From Hanleya hanleyi (Eukaryota; Mollusca; Polyplacophora; Lepidopleurida; Hanleyidae): DNA of 64,000 nucleotides. The position numbers were made by a program, and so were the translations under genes. Positions 26,346 to 39,400 of this stretch are shown here, piece by piece. The notes beneath the pieces are model-generated. The model did not search any database. It saw nothing but the letters and a program-made list of their open reading frames with translations, and was not told where the DNA came from. The DNA lies in the NCBI GenBank assembly GCA_036873755.1, contig JAVTVY010036892.1, forward strand, positions 95,873 through 159,872. Direction: 5' to 3'. Each line of letters begins with the position of its first letter. The stretch's first letter is position 1.

Positions 26346-27290
26346 AAAACGTCTCGGAATATATTATCTGGGACAGATAGTAGTACTTTCGTTTTCACAC
26401 CTTTCGAGATAAGTTTTACAAACATCGTCCAGTCTCGCATTCTCGGGAGATGTTTTTGTTGTAGGGGTCACCAGAATCTTCGATCTTTTCATTTCGATTA
26501 TACTGCATGTACAGATAACCATTATTGTGATAACGTTAAATCGACGAATAGACGTGAAATATGACATTTCATGCAGCCGCTCATGCCATGTGCCGCTCAC
26601 ATTCCTCTGTCAAAATGGCGGTCACTGTTTAGTCGAAGCAACCCGGAACCACGAACCCGCTACTGAGCTATAGCTGATCGATGCGTCTACAAAGGTTGGC
26701 TGGCTTTATAATATGGTAATAAACATTCCGGGACATGCGAATAGGGTTGAGGTACTGTATATAGCATATAACATAGGCAAAGATTATCTGCGACGGAGAG
26801 GAAACCCACACTCAAGGGAGTTAACTTTGCAACTGCATCTGGTTTTTCTCTCGGCAAGGGAGACAATTTCGTAACGGATTTTTTTTTATAGACGGAGTAA
26901 ATAATGACAAACAATGCGCAATTATTGTCCATAATCTTCATAGTGCGGACCGATTTTCCTAATGCGGTCGGGTCATGAGAAGCAGCCAATTAATTAACAG
27001 AGGCCTGATATGGTAAACACTCTGGCGAGTCCATCTCCCTCTTAACCCCCAAACTTTGCCTCATATATCGACCCATCAATAGTTTGATTCCCACCTAAAA
27101 ATTCAAGAAAGTACATAGATAAGGTCCTGTTGATGACTATTATGTTGTGAACTTTCGTTTCCAATAAGTTGAGGTCAGAAAATACACTGCCTGTGAGTGA
27201 ACTATTAGAGTGTTTCACATAGTTGGTGAAAATTGAATTCTATGGACGAATGTACAGAAGAAACAGACTAAAAGACTGATTAGATACAGT
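26346..27290. other. Probable COPS3 intron; no exon found
   Basis: This lies downstream (minus sense) of the last recognised COPS3 exon. Frames at 26364-26600 and 26687-26989 do not resemble CSN3. Nothing else seen. Confidence 0.4.
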
Positions 27291-27296
27291 ACTTAC

Positions 27297-27401
27297 CACC
27301 TCATAGAAGTAGAGAGCCCTGTCATAGTTCTTCAGTGCTGTGTAGATCATACCACCGTAGTAGTAGAACAAGAGGAAATCCTTGGCTTCATAATGTCCTC
27401 C
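27297..27401 (-). CDS. COPS3: COPS3 exon 7 (codons 173-207)
   Basis: The acceptor reads ttctgttcag and the donor gtaagt. The exon encodes [20 protein letters not shown] and then [15 protein letters not shown], one of the best conserved stretches of CSN3 (helical repeat region before the PCI domain). It ends in phase 0. It is the most 3' exon recognised. Confidence 0.93.
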
Positions 27402-30400
27402 CTGAACAGAAATACAAAATTACTGATCAGTTCTGTGACATTATGTATTGCCTTATTATTCACGTTGAAATAACATTCAGTATTTTCACCGAAAAAGGTT
27501 TTCCGTGAAAGGTAGTTTATCTTCCTTCTTATGCTATCTTATGATAGGCCTGCATGTATATATATATTTATTATCCCACAAGCAAATTTGTATTCAATAT
27601 CGGGATTGTGATTGGTTAAAATGTTGGGTCGTATAAACCCATATACATGATATACCCCGAGTGATGTCTTGCTATTCGGCGTATATACAAAACAACTCAC
27701 ATGCAATTGGAAATCGCTCTCGCTTCAAAACTTCAGCTGACCATATCTCAATATTTATGGATTAACTTTCGTCCACTTGTCAAAATTTTATGGAATAAAG
27801 TCATAGTGCATCATTTTCACTGAAGTTTCCGACATACAACTCACCATAAGGTGCCTACTTGTAACAGAGCAGATCTAATGCTGCCATTTTATAGTGCTGT
27901 CCCACTGAAATATTATTCCGTAGGCAGACATGACACCCACTCAGTCACATTATACTGATATCGAGCGAACCATCCTTGTTCTATCCTCTTATTGCTGAGC
28001 GTAAGCGAGGAAGCAACAAGTTCAATTTTTCATGTCTTTGATATGACCCAGCCTGGGATTGAACCCAGTACCTACCGCTTACGAGGCCGGCACTCCCAAC
28101 CATTAGGCCACCGCAGTGCGGTCCATATGAAAATAATAAAGATACTGGTATACCTGTGGCTTTAGAGAATAGTTGTGTATGTGACCGTGAACACAGAAAG
28201 GCTCTACGGGGGAGACCAGCATCCATTCTATCATTTAGAAAGGGGTGTCACATAGTGTCATCATGGGGCAAAGAGCTAAACATTTACATTGTGAAAAGGT
28301 CATAGCAAATTATTATTTGAATAGCCTGCTAAATCTTGTCTGGCCATGGTTAGTGAACATACCTCTTTACTGATGTCTGTGATATCAGTGGCCAAGAATG
28401 GTAATGCTGGCTTAAAATTCTTGGATAACAGGCACAGCTGTCAAAGAATAGAAAGATATAAAATCTATTAATATTATATGATAAAGACAAAACAATTTCA
28501 CACATTTATAAAAAATATTTCAGCCGGTATTATATGAAGAATAGTGAACAGATTACAGTAAAATGCTGCTGTTTAATATTTACAGTTTTTTTATATTTTA
28601 TTTTGAAAGTAATGGTTAGACAGCCATTGATGAAAAACTGACACTAACGAGATGTTCTGAGAGGAATTTCTCTGCTCTTGTAAGATTTATATATGATCTA
28701 AATCTATCTATACACTGTCAGTGTCACATGCGATTAATTCCACATCCACTGTACCATCATGGGATTCTGATTATCTTTCATGTAAAATTTTGTTGCTCAT
28801 AACAGTGTATTACCGTAAAGCATGCCATCTGGACTCACTGCTATACCCAGACAGACTACATCAATGTAGTTGACTTCAGTAAAATATACTTTCGGCTACT
28901 GATGACAAATTTCTGTTTCAGGTCGATACTTTTTGTTACGTTTGCATTTTAATTTGCAGGTACTTTGTTCTCTTTTCTCTACTAGTCTGCATAGAATAGA
29001 TACATTTGATTGCCACAATATTATTGCCAACTATATCGACGTCGCTAACATTAATTTCACATTGTAAATATGCTAATATTTTTTTTTTATACTTTCTGCT
29101 TCTTTGTATTTGAAGGCACCTGTTAGGTAATACCTAACAGGTACCTTATATCGTATAAAAGATACATTTGTATCAATTATTGTATAATCATGTTGGAAAG
29201 CGTTACAATTCTAACTTTAAAATGATAACAGAGTTGTTACTCAATTGTTACAATATTGCCAGCCGATGTCAACTAGTACAAAGATAGAACTAACGTACTT
29301 TGGTATACAAATATAGAACACACCTGGTTACATTATAATATTCAACTATAGGTTAAAGAAAATTAAGTAATTTCCTTCTCAAACTCATTTTGTATTCAAA
29401 TAACAGCTTAATGTTGTAATTTCCATATTTATATTTACTAATGACCATTATTGCTATCAGAATAATGTGATTAACCTCGTCGACCTGTGAAGTACTAAGT
29501 GCACCATAATCAAGTTCTCTTATACCAAATAAAATTATAGTTGGATGGAGCTTAATTCTCATTTGAATACGTGCCACTGTTGTATTTTCCACCTCTGACC
29601 AGAGATCCTCGATTTGTTTACAATGTACAAAGAAATATTCAATAAAATCCTATGTCTACTGATGCTTCTTTGAAACATGGACAGTGATTTCACACAATGT
29701 AAATAAGATGCCAATGGTAAAACACTGGTAAGTAATCAATGGTAATGGTAATCCCTCCAATCATTCAACCCCTCTATCAAAATTCAATCACCCCCAAAAA
29801 TGAAGACAAAATTCAATCAGCTGTTCTAATAAATTTGATCACTCTTTAACATCATTGAAATAACGAAGAAAGAATGGATTATATGCATGATTTTGAACCA
29901 GATTGTCAACTTTCTGTTCTAATAAATTTGATCACCACCTGACTTCATTGTGCAAAATTTCACTTCCTGTGATGGAATTATTAGGATTGTTCCCGAAAAA
30001 AGTACATCAAATGGAGTGAAGATTTTTCAGTTATGTGGTATATGCGTGGTTGGTGATATACAGTCAATTAACATTAGTGAAATAGAATGCAGGCCTGCAA
30101 GTGGCTCACAGTGAAAATATAGGAGGAAATTTGCCAAAATATAGGAGAAATATAAGAATTGTCTAAATAAAATATAGGAAAATATAGGAAATAATAGGAG
30201 TCTAAGACAGGTCACTACTACATAGTATGTTCCAAACTTGGTAGTTTTGTGGTGTTTAATCAAATTATTTCCATTGGATGTGGTCATAGTCGTGGCGATT
30301 GAGGAGACACGTTCTACTGCTTGGTTCAACAAAGAGAGATTGAAATGTTTTCATATTTGCCGAGCGAAGCGAGCCCAAAATTTTTTCTGAAATGAATTTC

Positions 30401-33400
30401 CTCATGCCAGTTTGACTCTACTCAGAGATTTGGTGAAAGTTTTTATGAGAAAAAGTCAAAATATAGGAAATATAGAAGGTTTTGAGTTCAATATAGAAAA
30501 ATATAGGAATGACTCAAAAATATAGAAAAATATAGGTAATATAGGAGGCACTTGAAGGCCTGAGAATGGTGTATGGGTGGTTGGGGTTAGAAAAAGTAGT
30601 CTTTTCCCCACTTCATGTACCTTTTTCTGGAACTTTCATGTACCTTTTTCTGGAACAGCCCTTAGAGGGATTACCGTATTAGCACCAATAAGTAGTTATT
30701 GACAGGGATAAAGAGTAGATACCTGACAAAGGTCCGCCTGTATGGAAGTCAGCTGTGCAGAATGGAGCTGTATTTTGTTGATAGCTTTCACTAAAATTCC
30801 TATACCTCGTATGGGCTGAAACAGGAGAACAAAGCCAAAGCTTATAAAATGTTCATAAAAGAGAGATAGAATAAGAATAAACCAGTCCCTCGTGTTGATA
30901 AATTTGTGGCAGTGTATTTTCTACTTTGTTTTTACCCAATATAATTGAGTGTATTTTCTACTTTGTTTTTACCCAATATAATTGCGTACTATGGATTATC
31001 AAGTGAGAATATATAAAGTTTGCCACACAAGATTTAACACATGCTTGCTAGCATTCCATCATGTATAGATAATGCTCGCGTTAGATCCATGCTAGCTTCA
31101 ATGATGACCATCACGTTAGATCATAGAATAGAATAGAATAGAAGCTTTATTTATAAAAACTTGGTCAGCCATCATCTATCGATGCTCTTCCTGGGAGCCG
31201 AGTGCTATAACAATCATAACTAGACATTGTTGGTACAATATCATGGTCTTTCCTTGTCGACCTCCAAAGGTATTATTTCGCTGTATTGTGATGTGGCATA
31301 TACTACAAATACGGAGTGGAAGCATTTTCCGGAAAGTTTAATTTGTCAATATTGCGAGCGCCTTAGGTCGAGTGTGAACTTTCATCGTTATGTGCCGTTG
31401 TTCAAACAATTGCAAACAAAGTTAAACGGTTGAACGTCTATTGTATTCTATTTGAGTCCCGCTCTATCTGGGCACTGAATATATGTCGCTCAATAATTAT
31501 TTCGTCCGTGTACATCAACATACTTCAAACAGCATGCTAATTGGGGGCGGAAATTGTATGCCTGCCTGCAACAACGCGAATGCATTCTTACTGTCAATTC
31601 CAAACACACATACATATATATATTCCCTCAATCAAAATTGGTGACCTGTACCAGACACTTCAGCTTAGTATCCACAAATCGCGTGAAAGAAGAACGTGAT
31701 ACAGTTGCAGAGATGCCGTTTCAATTACGTATTTTGGCGCGCGATTTTAGTCGACTGGGTATTGTTCTTAAATTAGTAAACGAATGCCTACCTTGTTTGC
31801 ACAGTCCATTCGTACTTCATCTGGGAACATTCCACGTAAACGGCGACATCAAATATTCCCTCGTTTTAGGGACTTTAATCCTAGACACCTAAATGCCATC
31901 CCTGCCGAGCTCAGCTATTTCCCTACGCTCGCCGTGAAAGGAACACTCGCGCGTATTTGAGGGACAGACAAGCGCACTTCCGGTGAACCAAATTATTCAC
32001 CTTGTTTGTTTCCGAATACCAGGATCGCTAAGCCTCTGTCTATGCTATATTATGTCAAACTAACGGCTTTCTCTTAACTGTTCAAGTTTTCCACAATTAC
32101 TGATCCCGGTACGGAGTCATTGTCAACGAAAGAACACAGTATTGGAAGTAAGTGGCAGCAAATTACAAGTTCGTAACTATTGCGGTTCAAGAGATAAAAG
32201 GTTTACAAAATTGAGCCGGCCCCGTCATGTAACACGAAATTATTTAATTGTGAACATTGGATGCCTCGAGTGTTACAGCCGAATCGCTATAGCGAAATTG
32301 ACAACACCCATTGAATAGATGAAATCAACATATGACCATTTAACGGCTTAATAGTTCGGGAAATTTGAATTTTTAATATCTCTGAACCTATCAAAGCTAT
32401 ATTCTTGAAATTTCATAGGCAAATACATATATATATTCCCTCAAACATACCTAAAAATAGTGATGATTGGATGAATACTTTTCGCAAAATTTGAATAAAG
32501 CGTAAATTTCACAAATTGCTAATTATGTTCTATTCTTTCTGGTATATCTTGATGGCTTCTAATGTTTTTCTGTTACGTCATATAATGACCTACATTCATG
32601 TGCAAATTTCAACTTGAAATTCCCAACAGTTTTCGAGTTATAACCCTGTAGTCGCAAAACTGTCGCTGACCATATCTCAAGAGCCAAGGTCAAGGTCAGG
32701 TTGAAAATGTAGTGACGTCATACTTGCATCATGGCGTACAAATGTACCAAATTACAGATTCCTGCATGTTGTAGTTTTTGAGAAAAACGTGAAAAACGTT
32801 TTTTACATTGTGCGATATTCAAGGTCAAGGTCACATCCGATCGTTTTATAAGTAGCACCGAAAGAAAGACAATATTGTGCTTACTATTGTGTCATTGTTT
32901 CTTGCCTGTCAGCATGTTACTTTCTAAGTAAATGGAAGCCGTATTTTCGATATTTGGATGCTTATCACTTCAATGGTCAAGGCCGAATTCTGATACAAGT
33001 GCTGACCTTGTGACGTTACGTAGGTCACGTGACCTTATTTTCAGGCTGATCGCATTAGCCGTTCATGATTTGACCACCAAACTTTGCGCTCATATAGCGA
33101 CGCTCCTGGAGGTCAAAGGTCAAATTTGAGGTCACATCCTTTTCGGTCATTAAAGTGTTCAGTAATATTAGGAGTATCAATGCCGTAGCCTATTTCCTTA
33201 TAAAATAACGGGTTTTGAAAAGTATTAAAGGGGAGATAACTACATTTTCTTGCTACGTAACAATTCAAAAATATAACTACAGCATGGTCATATGTAAGAC
33301 TTACCAACCAACAACTTTCTTTCAGATATGTCCTTTAGTTTTGACTGTACACCGAAGACACGAAAAACAGCACCAGGGGAGAGAACTCGAAAACTGCTTG

Positions 33401-36400
33401 TCTGACCTACTTATTTTATTGGTTATTTTGTTGGGTGTATCTGCAAACTTTCACATTTCAAATTTCAGCTGCATCGCCTTATGCGTTTGGTCAATATTCG
33501 CAAAATGGTGTTTTTATCAAAAACGCCCATAGCTCAATAGGTCAAGGTCATGGTCAAAATTGAACACCTGTACCAGAAACTTCAGCCCGGTATCTACAAA
33601 TGTCGCAAATATCTAAGCTGTATATGAAACCGTTTAGCCGCTATCGCGAAAACAGAATAATAATAATAATAATCCGTAGAATAACAAAAGGTCTATCCAT
33701 TGGAAATGGAAAGACCTAATAACAAACAGTGTATAGGGTATAAAAAATAGAGCTCACATTCTAACACAATAAGGATCATGTTTTGGCAAAAACATCCTCG
33801 TAAATTTAAAACATTCGTGTTTAAACACAGCCAAAGATGGACTGTTTCTGACACGGGATGGCAGAAAATTCCACGCCACTGGACCCCGAGACAGAGAAGG
33901 CTCTCTTATAAAAATCTGTTCGTGAGAATGGGACATATAATTGATCTATATTTACATAGGATCTAGTAAATCGGGTTTGTCAACTTATAGACAATATAAA
34001 CTTGTCTTTTAAATAAGTAGGAGCAGATCCGTGTAAGCTGCTGTACACCAGGACACAATCGCTGTACATTACGTGCTGTTTAAATGGAAGCCACTTTAAT
34101 CGCTTGTATAAGTCGGTGGTAGAAATTTCGAAACCACAATCTAAGATTAACCGAGCAGCCCGTTTTCTTAGTACCTCAATTCTGTGTACATCAGAATCAG
34201 TGCACTTTCCCCAAATATTAACACAATAGTTTAGGAGTGGTTGAATAAAACAATTAAAAAACGTTACTCTTGCAGACATAGGCAAAAACATTTTAAGTTT
34301 TCTCAACAAGAATAATTTAGAAGCAATCTTCTTGCAAAACATATCAACCTGGTTTTCCCATGAAAGGTTTTGATTGATAGTTATACCAAGCAATTTTTCA
34401 TCAGTAACAGAGTCGATAACATCACCACCAATAGTAATGAACAATTCAGATTGGGGCAGATAGACACGCTTTTGGTGTGTAGTCACTAACATGCTTTTCG
34501 TTTTTGTAGTATTTACGGCCATTTGATTATCTTGGCACCAGTTTTTAACCTCAGTTGCGCCATTTTGTAATTTGACTTCAACTTTGGAATCGATTTACCG
34601 GAAGCAGACAGTGTAGAGTCGTCAGCAAACATTGTAGTTTTACAGACTGAGGTATATAGGGGTAGATCATTTATGTATAATAAGAAAAATAAAGGGCCAA
34701 GTATAGAACCCTGCGGCACTCCGGATTTGCATGGTAATGGATCGGAAACAGAGTCCTTAAAATTTACACGCTGGTAACGGTCTGTGAGATAAGACATGAA
34801 CAACTCTATAGTCGAGTTTGTACAGTTATAGATCTTCAGCTTCTGCAGTAAAATATCATGTGAAATTAGATCAAAGGCTTTGCGAAGATCAATAAATATA
34901 ACACCAACTAAATTCTTTTTGTCTATATCAACAGACCAGTTATCCACAAGATCGGTCAAAGCAGTTTGACACGAGTGAAAATGCCGAAAGCCTGATTGGC
35001 TAGAATGAATCAGACGATTTTCTTGTAGATACAAGTTAAAATGAAAATGGATATGTTTCTGTAAGATTTTAGCAACACGGGCAAGATGCTAATCGGTCGG
35101 TAATTTCCAACATCATCCCGACAGCCCTTCTTGTAAAGTGGAGTAATCTTCGCAATTTTCCATATATTTGGAAAAGAACAGGTCTTTATACACATATTAA
35201 ATATCTTAGTTAAACTTTTGGCTAGTTTATCATGCTAGCATTGATAATTAGGATCAGTGTAGGAGTCATATTTGGCCATCCTGTCAGTCAGAACATAACA
35301 GATCAGGTGTCATTATCCCTTAGGGAAATTTTTCCAGAAGGAGTTGTTCCATGGGCTATTCAATTCAAGGGCCATACAAGTAGCGTCCTCTTCTATTCAA
35401 CATGTAGAATTAGAAATCCAGGAATGTGACTGAACTTTGCCAGGATGCCAAAGAGTTTCATTAGACATGTACATTGTCCCTCATTAAATTTTTTCACTTG
35501 CACAGGCTGCATTACACATGTGAACTAGTCTACTACAGCCGATCAGTAGCAATGTTTGTTTTTTGCTTAAAGGTGAACTGCAAAGCTTTTAATTTTATCT
35601 AAATTGTTGCTTATTTTCATCTTGTCTTATGTGACATAACTTTTATACGTTTTTGGGGCAAATATAGTTTGCAAAATTGTACTAATAACAATATTTAAGT
35701 TATCCTGTTATAAATCCGTCTTGAAAACTTGCATCGCTTGTCTCCCTTGGTTTGTAGAACCTTATGACGTTATAGTGGTCCCCTTCATTCAAGTTTTATT
35801 CAAATCTGACGTCATGCTACATCGGATGAATGAACGAGGACCACTATAACGTCATGACGTTCCAAAAACAACGGGAGGCAAGCGATGACGTTTTTAAAAG
35901 TTCTGGCTCTCGGTATGAGATTTGACTTCTAATATACCCAAAATAAAACAATAACCCACAGAACTATTACCACACATAAGTGTAACAACTATAGAAGTTC
36001 TTGTTTTATGACATTTTAACAGAACTTTGGAAAGCTTTTCAGTTCACCTTTAATATTGAGTACTGGTATGCTATCCTTGTTGAGGGAGGATATCTTAAAT
36101 AGTGTTCTTTACTTTCTGAACAGGAACTGAAAAATTGCCAAGGCTTTCAAGTCTGCAAGGAATGTGATTCCAAGTTGCATCATCTCAATCTATCATTTTG
36201 ACTTTGTGTAAGTTCAAATTTATCTAACTCACATTCATTGATATCTGTGAATCTTACCTGCTTTCTCTCCACTAAACTCTGGGTAAATTTGTGACAAAGC
36301 TCTGCATCTGTGAGGAGAGAAAATATGGAAGTTCAGTTATTTAGTTGAACTTGAATGCAGATCTTCAACATAACCACTCAATACCATATTGATTTTATCA

Positions 36401-39400
36401 TCATATTCAATTCTGTATTCAAGACATGTAGCATATAGAAATTATACCAAAATCGAAACTATTTCGTTGCTTTTAAATTAATTTTCTGGAAAATTAGTTT
36501 GTCAATTCAAGGTGAATATGAAAATGTCAGAAGAGAATAAGTTTGAGCTCAGTTTGTTCAGGAGACTTACAACTGTCTGTGGCATATCGTACATGCTCGC
36601 CATTACAGGATAGGATGAACTCCTGGGTCTGTACAAATAAGGTCTCAAAGTCTGGTATACTTGGTAAGCTGTACTTGACACACCTGAAGAAACAATTCAA
36701 CAGTTATCATTAATATTGGTACATGTATGTATTTCATACAAAATTGAGAACACTATGAAGAAGGCCTACAGTCACAAACCAGGAGAGGGTCCGCTTGATT
36801 TAAATTTGGACAAAAAAAACAACAACACAGAAGTAGCTGCTTGTGTGCAGAAACGAGATAATCAAACCTACTTCACAAATCCACCAACAAAATGAAAAAT
36901 ATGTCAAGCTTCTGACCCTTTACCAGCTGCATATGTGGTATGACTGTAAAATACCTGGCTATAATCCTTTTTAAGATATGATGTCCATAAGACAGATGAA
37001 TATATGGACATACGGACAGACTGCTCGGATGACAATATCCTTCCGCAAAAATTTCCCTGAGGAATAATGACACCTGATCGGTCATGTTCTGACTGACAGG
37101 ATGGCCAAATATGACTCCTGAAATGATCATCCCAATTATCAATGCTAGCATGATCTGTAGGTCTATGGTCATCATTGAAGCTAGCATGGATCTGTCGATC
37201 AATATGGACGTGAGCATTATCTGTACATGATGGAATGCTAGCTAGCATGATCTGCAGAGAATCCACCACGGCCAATGCTAGCATAATCTACAGAGGATCC
37301 ACCACAACTAATGCTACATGTAGCAGGGTCTGATGGCTATGAGAATGCTAGCATGAGCTACACAAATTGACTGAGTTACAGGTGACTGAAATGGTCAGCA
37401 TTGAACAATAATGAGTACAACAGTTTATAGCATCGGCTGTGCATAACAATGCAGGGGCTCCTAATCCATGTCATATTGTATTCCAGAATGAACTTATACT
37501 TCCTTCACTTTCGGAATTCATGATATGGTCATTTTTGCGTGTTTTGTATACTCACAAAATTCCAAGAACACCCAGAGAATGTTGTTGTATATCTAAGGTG
37601 GCTAGTACATTATCCAGGTGACTTGCATTCTTTGACAAGACCTCTGCACTCTTCCCAATAAAATCACACAGCTGGGCAAAATTACCTGAAATAATAACAA
37701 GTACGTCAGTATATCTTGTTTACATTCCTGGATTCTTGCAAACTACAGAATGTAGTCCTTATATTTATGCTAATGGAACAGTTTCTTCCATAGCTAATAT
37801 TTTATTCTTGGCATTTCACCAAACGTTCAGCGGACCAACTCACAGAAGTTAAGAATTATAACCTCTACAAGTGATTATATCATTCAAAATCTTCACCGTT
37901 CAAAAAATAATGATATTTTGACCAGTACTGAGTACAATGACCTCTGTTCATTAATACAGTCCATTACTATGTTTAATGAACTTCATGCCTTCAAGTGCAT
38001 GTGGTACATTTATAGAATACACATAAACAGGAGATTTTATCCCTGATACATGTATTACGTATCAGCTTATATCCTTGCATCCCAGATTTTTCCCTCAATT
38101 ATGTATATTTTTCCTGGAAAGCCAAGACATCAGGGATGATTATGGTGGTATAACTTAAAGGCCACACTCATTTTTGAAAAGCTGCACTCAGTTTTGTTTA
38201 GTATGCAAATTAGCATTATATAACCTTATAAAGTTATAAGGTACTCTGGAAATGGAATGTTGACAAAACATTTATGGCCCAATCCAATGCTCTGAAGGTA
38301 AACCTTGCCATGTTTGCATTAGAACATCAAAGTTTCATCCCTTTGGTCAACTTTTTGTGACATTTCCTTCAACAAACATTTTGTCATCAATGCACACCAT
38401 GATTTGTAACTTCTCATAGTTATTGCTGCAAGTACATGTAGTTCATAACTTAGTTAGGTTTTAATTTTTACAACTTCTGTAATTTGGTCCCCTGACTGCC
38501 CATACTTCACTGGGATGACTGGGGCCAGAATTCCCCCTCCAAACTTCACCTGAAAACATGTAGCTGTGTGAACAACAACTTGGTACTTTTTTATTTTATT
38601 CTATGAAAAACGACACCTGAAAATAGGTTTTTTAACACAGAACAATATCTATGTGATGAAAAATGTAAATTGACTCTTCAGTTGTGTGGGATGTCCTATT
38701 GTGATATAAGTTGCACAAGAATTTGGTATGAAGACGACAATGATCATGATATCAACAAAGGCATTACGTTGTACCTATGTGACATTGTAGGCATTACGAT
38801 GGAATTGTTGCCAGAACATTTGCTATGATCAATAATAATCCAGCTCTGATGTCATGGGTCAATAGTCTCCCGGCCTTCGCCGTTACCAAAACAGGCGTGA
38901 TATTTCAGGGGTTCAAGTTTGTTCATTTAAATCTTTGGCCATCCCCAAAACAGTGAACCAATATGAAACATCTTTATATGTTGTCTTTTAACAATTTAGC
39001 ATCAAAAAAGTATGGGGTGTGGGGGCCATTTAGTAGGACCTTTACCACATAACAGGGTGTTAGCCAGGATTCAAAGACTGCCTGTCCAGATATCCCATTT
39101 TCCCTGTCCACTTTCTATTTTCTCCTATCCCTCCAATGTTAAAGTTTCCAGTGTTTGTCTGTGCAAATGTACAATATACCTGCCCAGTGGAAAAGTTGAA
39201 GGGTCTCTGGCTAACACCATGATGACATACCCTTTAGATATTCATATGCTATGATGTAGCTTCTGGAACATATCAGGGTGGAATGATGCTCCAATTCAAC
39301 TAAGATAATAAATGATAATTTTATGTATGTACTTTGTTTTTAATTCAACCTAATAAAAGTTGTGTGGGTGGGGGTGGTGCCTTTGGACATAATTTCAGTC

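Larger units (their letters stand above)
31125..35228 (-). mobile_element. 5'-truncated LINE with (ATTCT)n tail, split by a nested element; TSD ATCAT
   Basis: The insertion sits between exact ATCAT copies at 31120-31124 and 35229-35233. Its target is still readable: 31030-31124 joined to 35229-35340 matches the reverse complement of uninterrupted DNA at about 37020-37250. The LINE runs on the minus strand. Its 3' end is the 'aataaagcttctattctatt' tail at 31125-31160, and its coding part is at 33754-35195. The middle (31241-33719) is a separate nested element. It lies in COPS3 intron 4. Confidence 0.8.

Noticed and set aside
28050..28122. Possible tRNA gene on the minus strand
   Set aside because: A and B boxes are present, but acceptor and anticodon stems are poor and a SINE tail follows.
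33980..35034. Frames of 173 and 180 codons as host genes
   Set aside because: They are pieces of a frameshifted LINE reverse transcriptase flanked by a target duplication.
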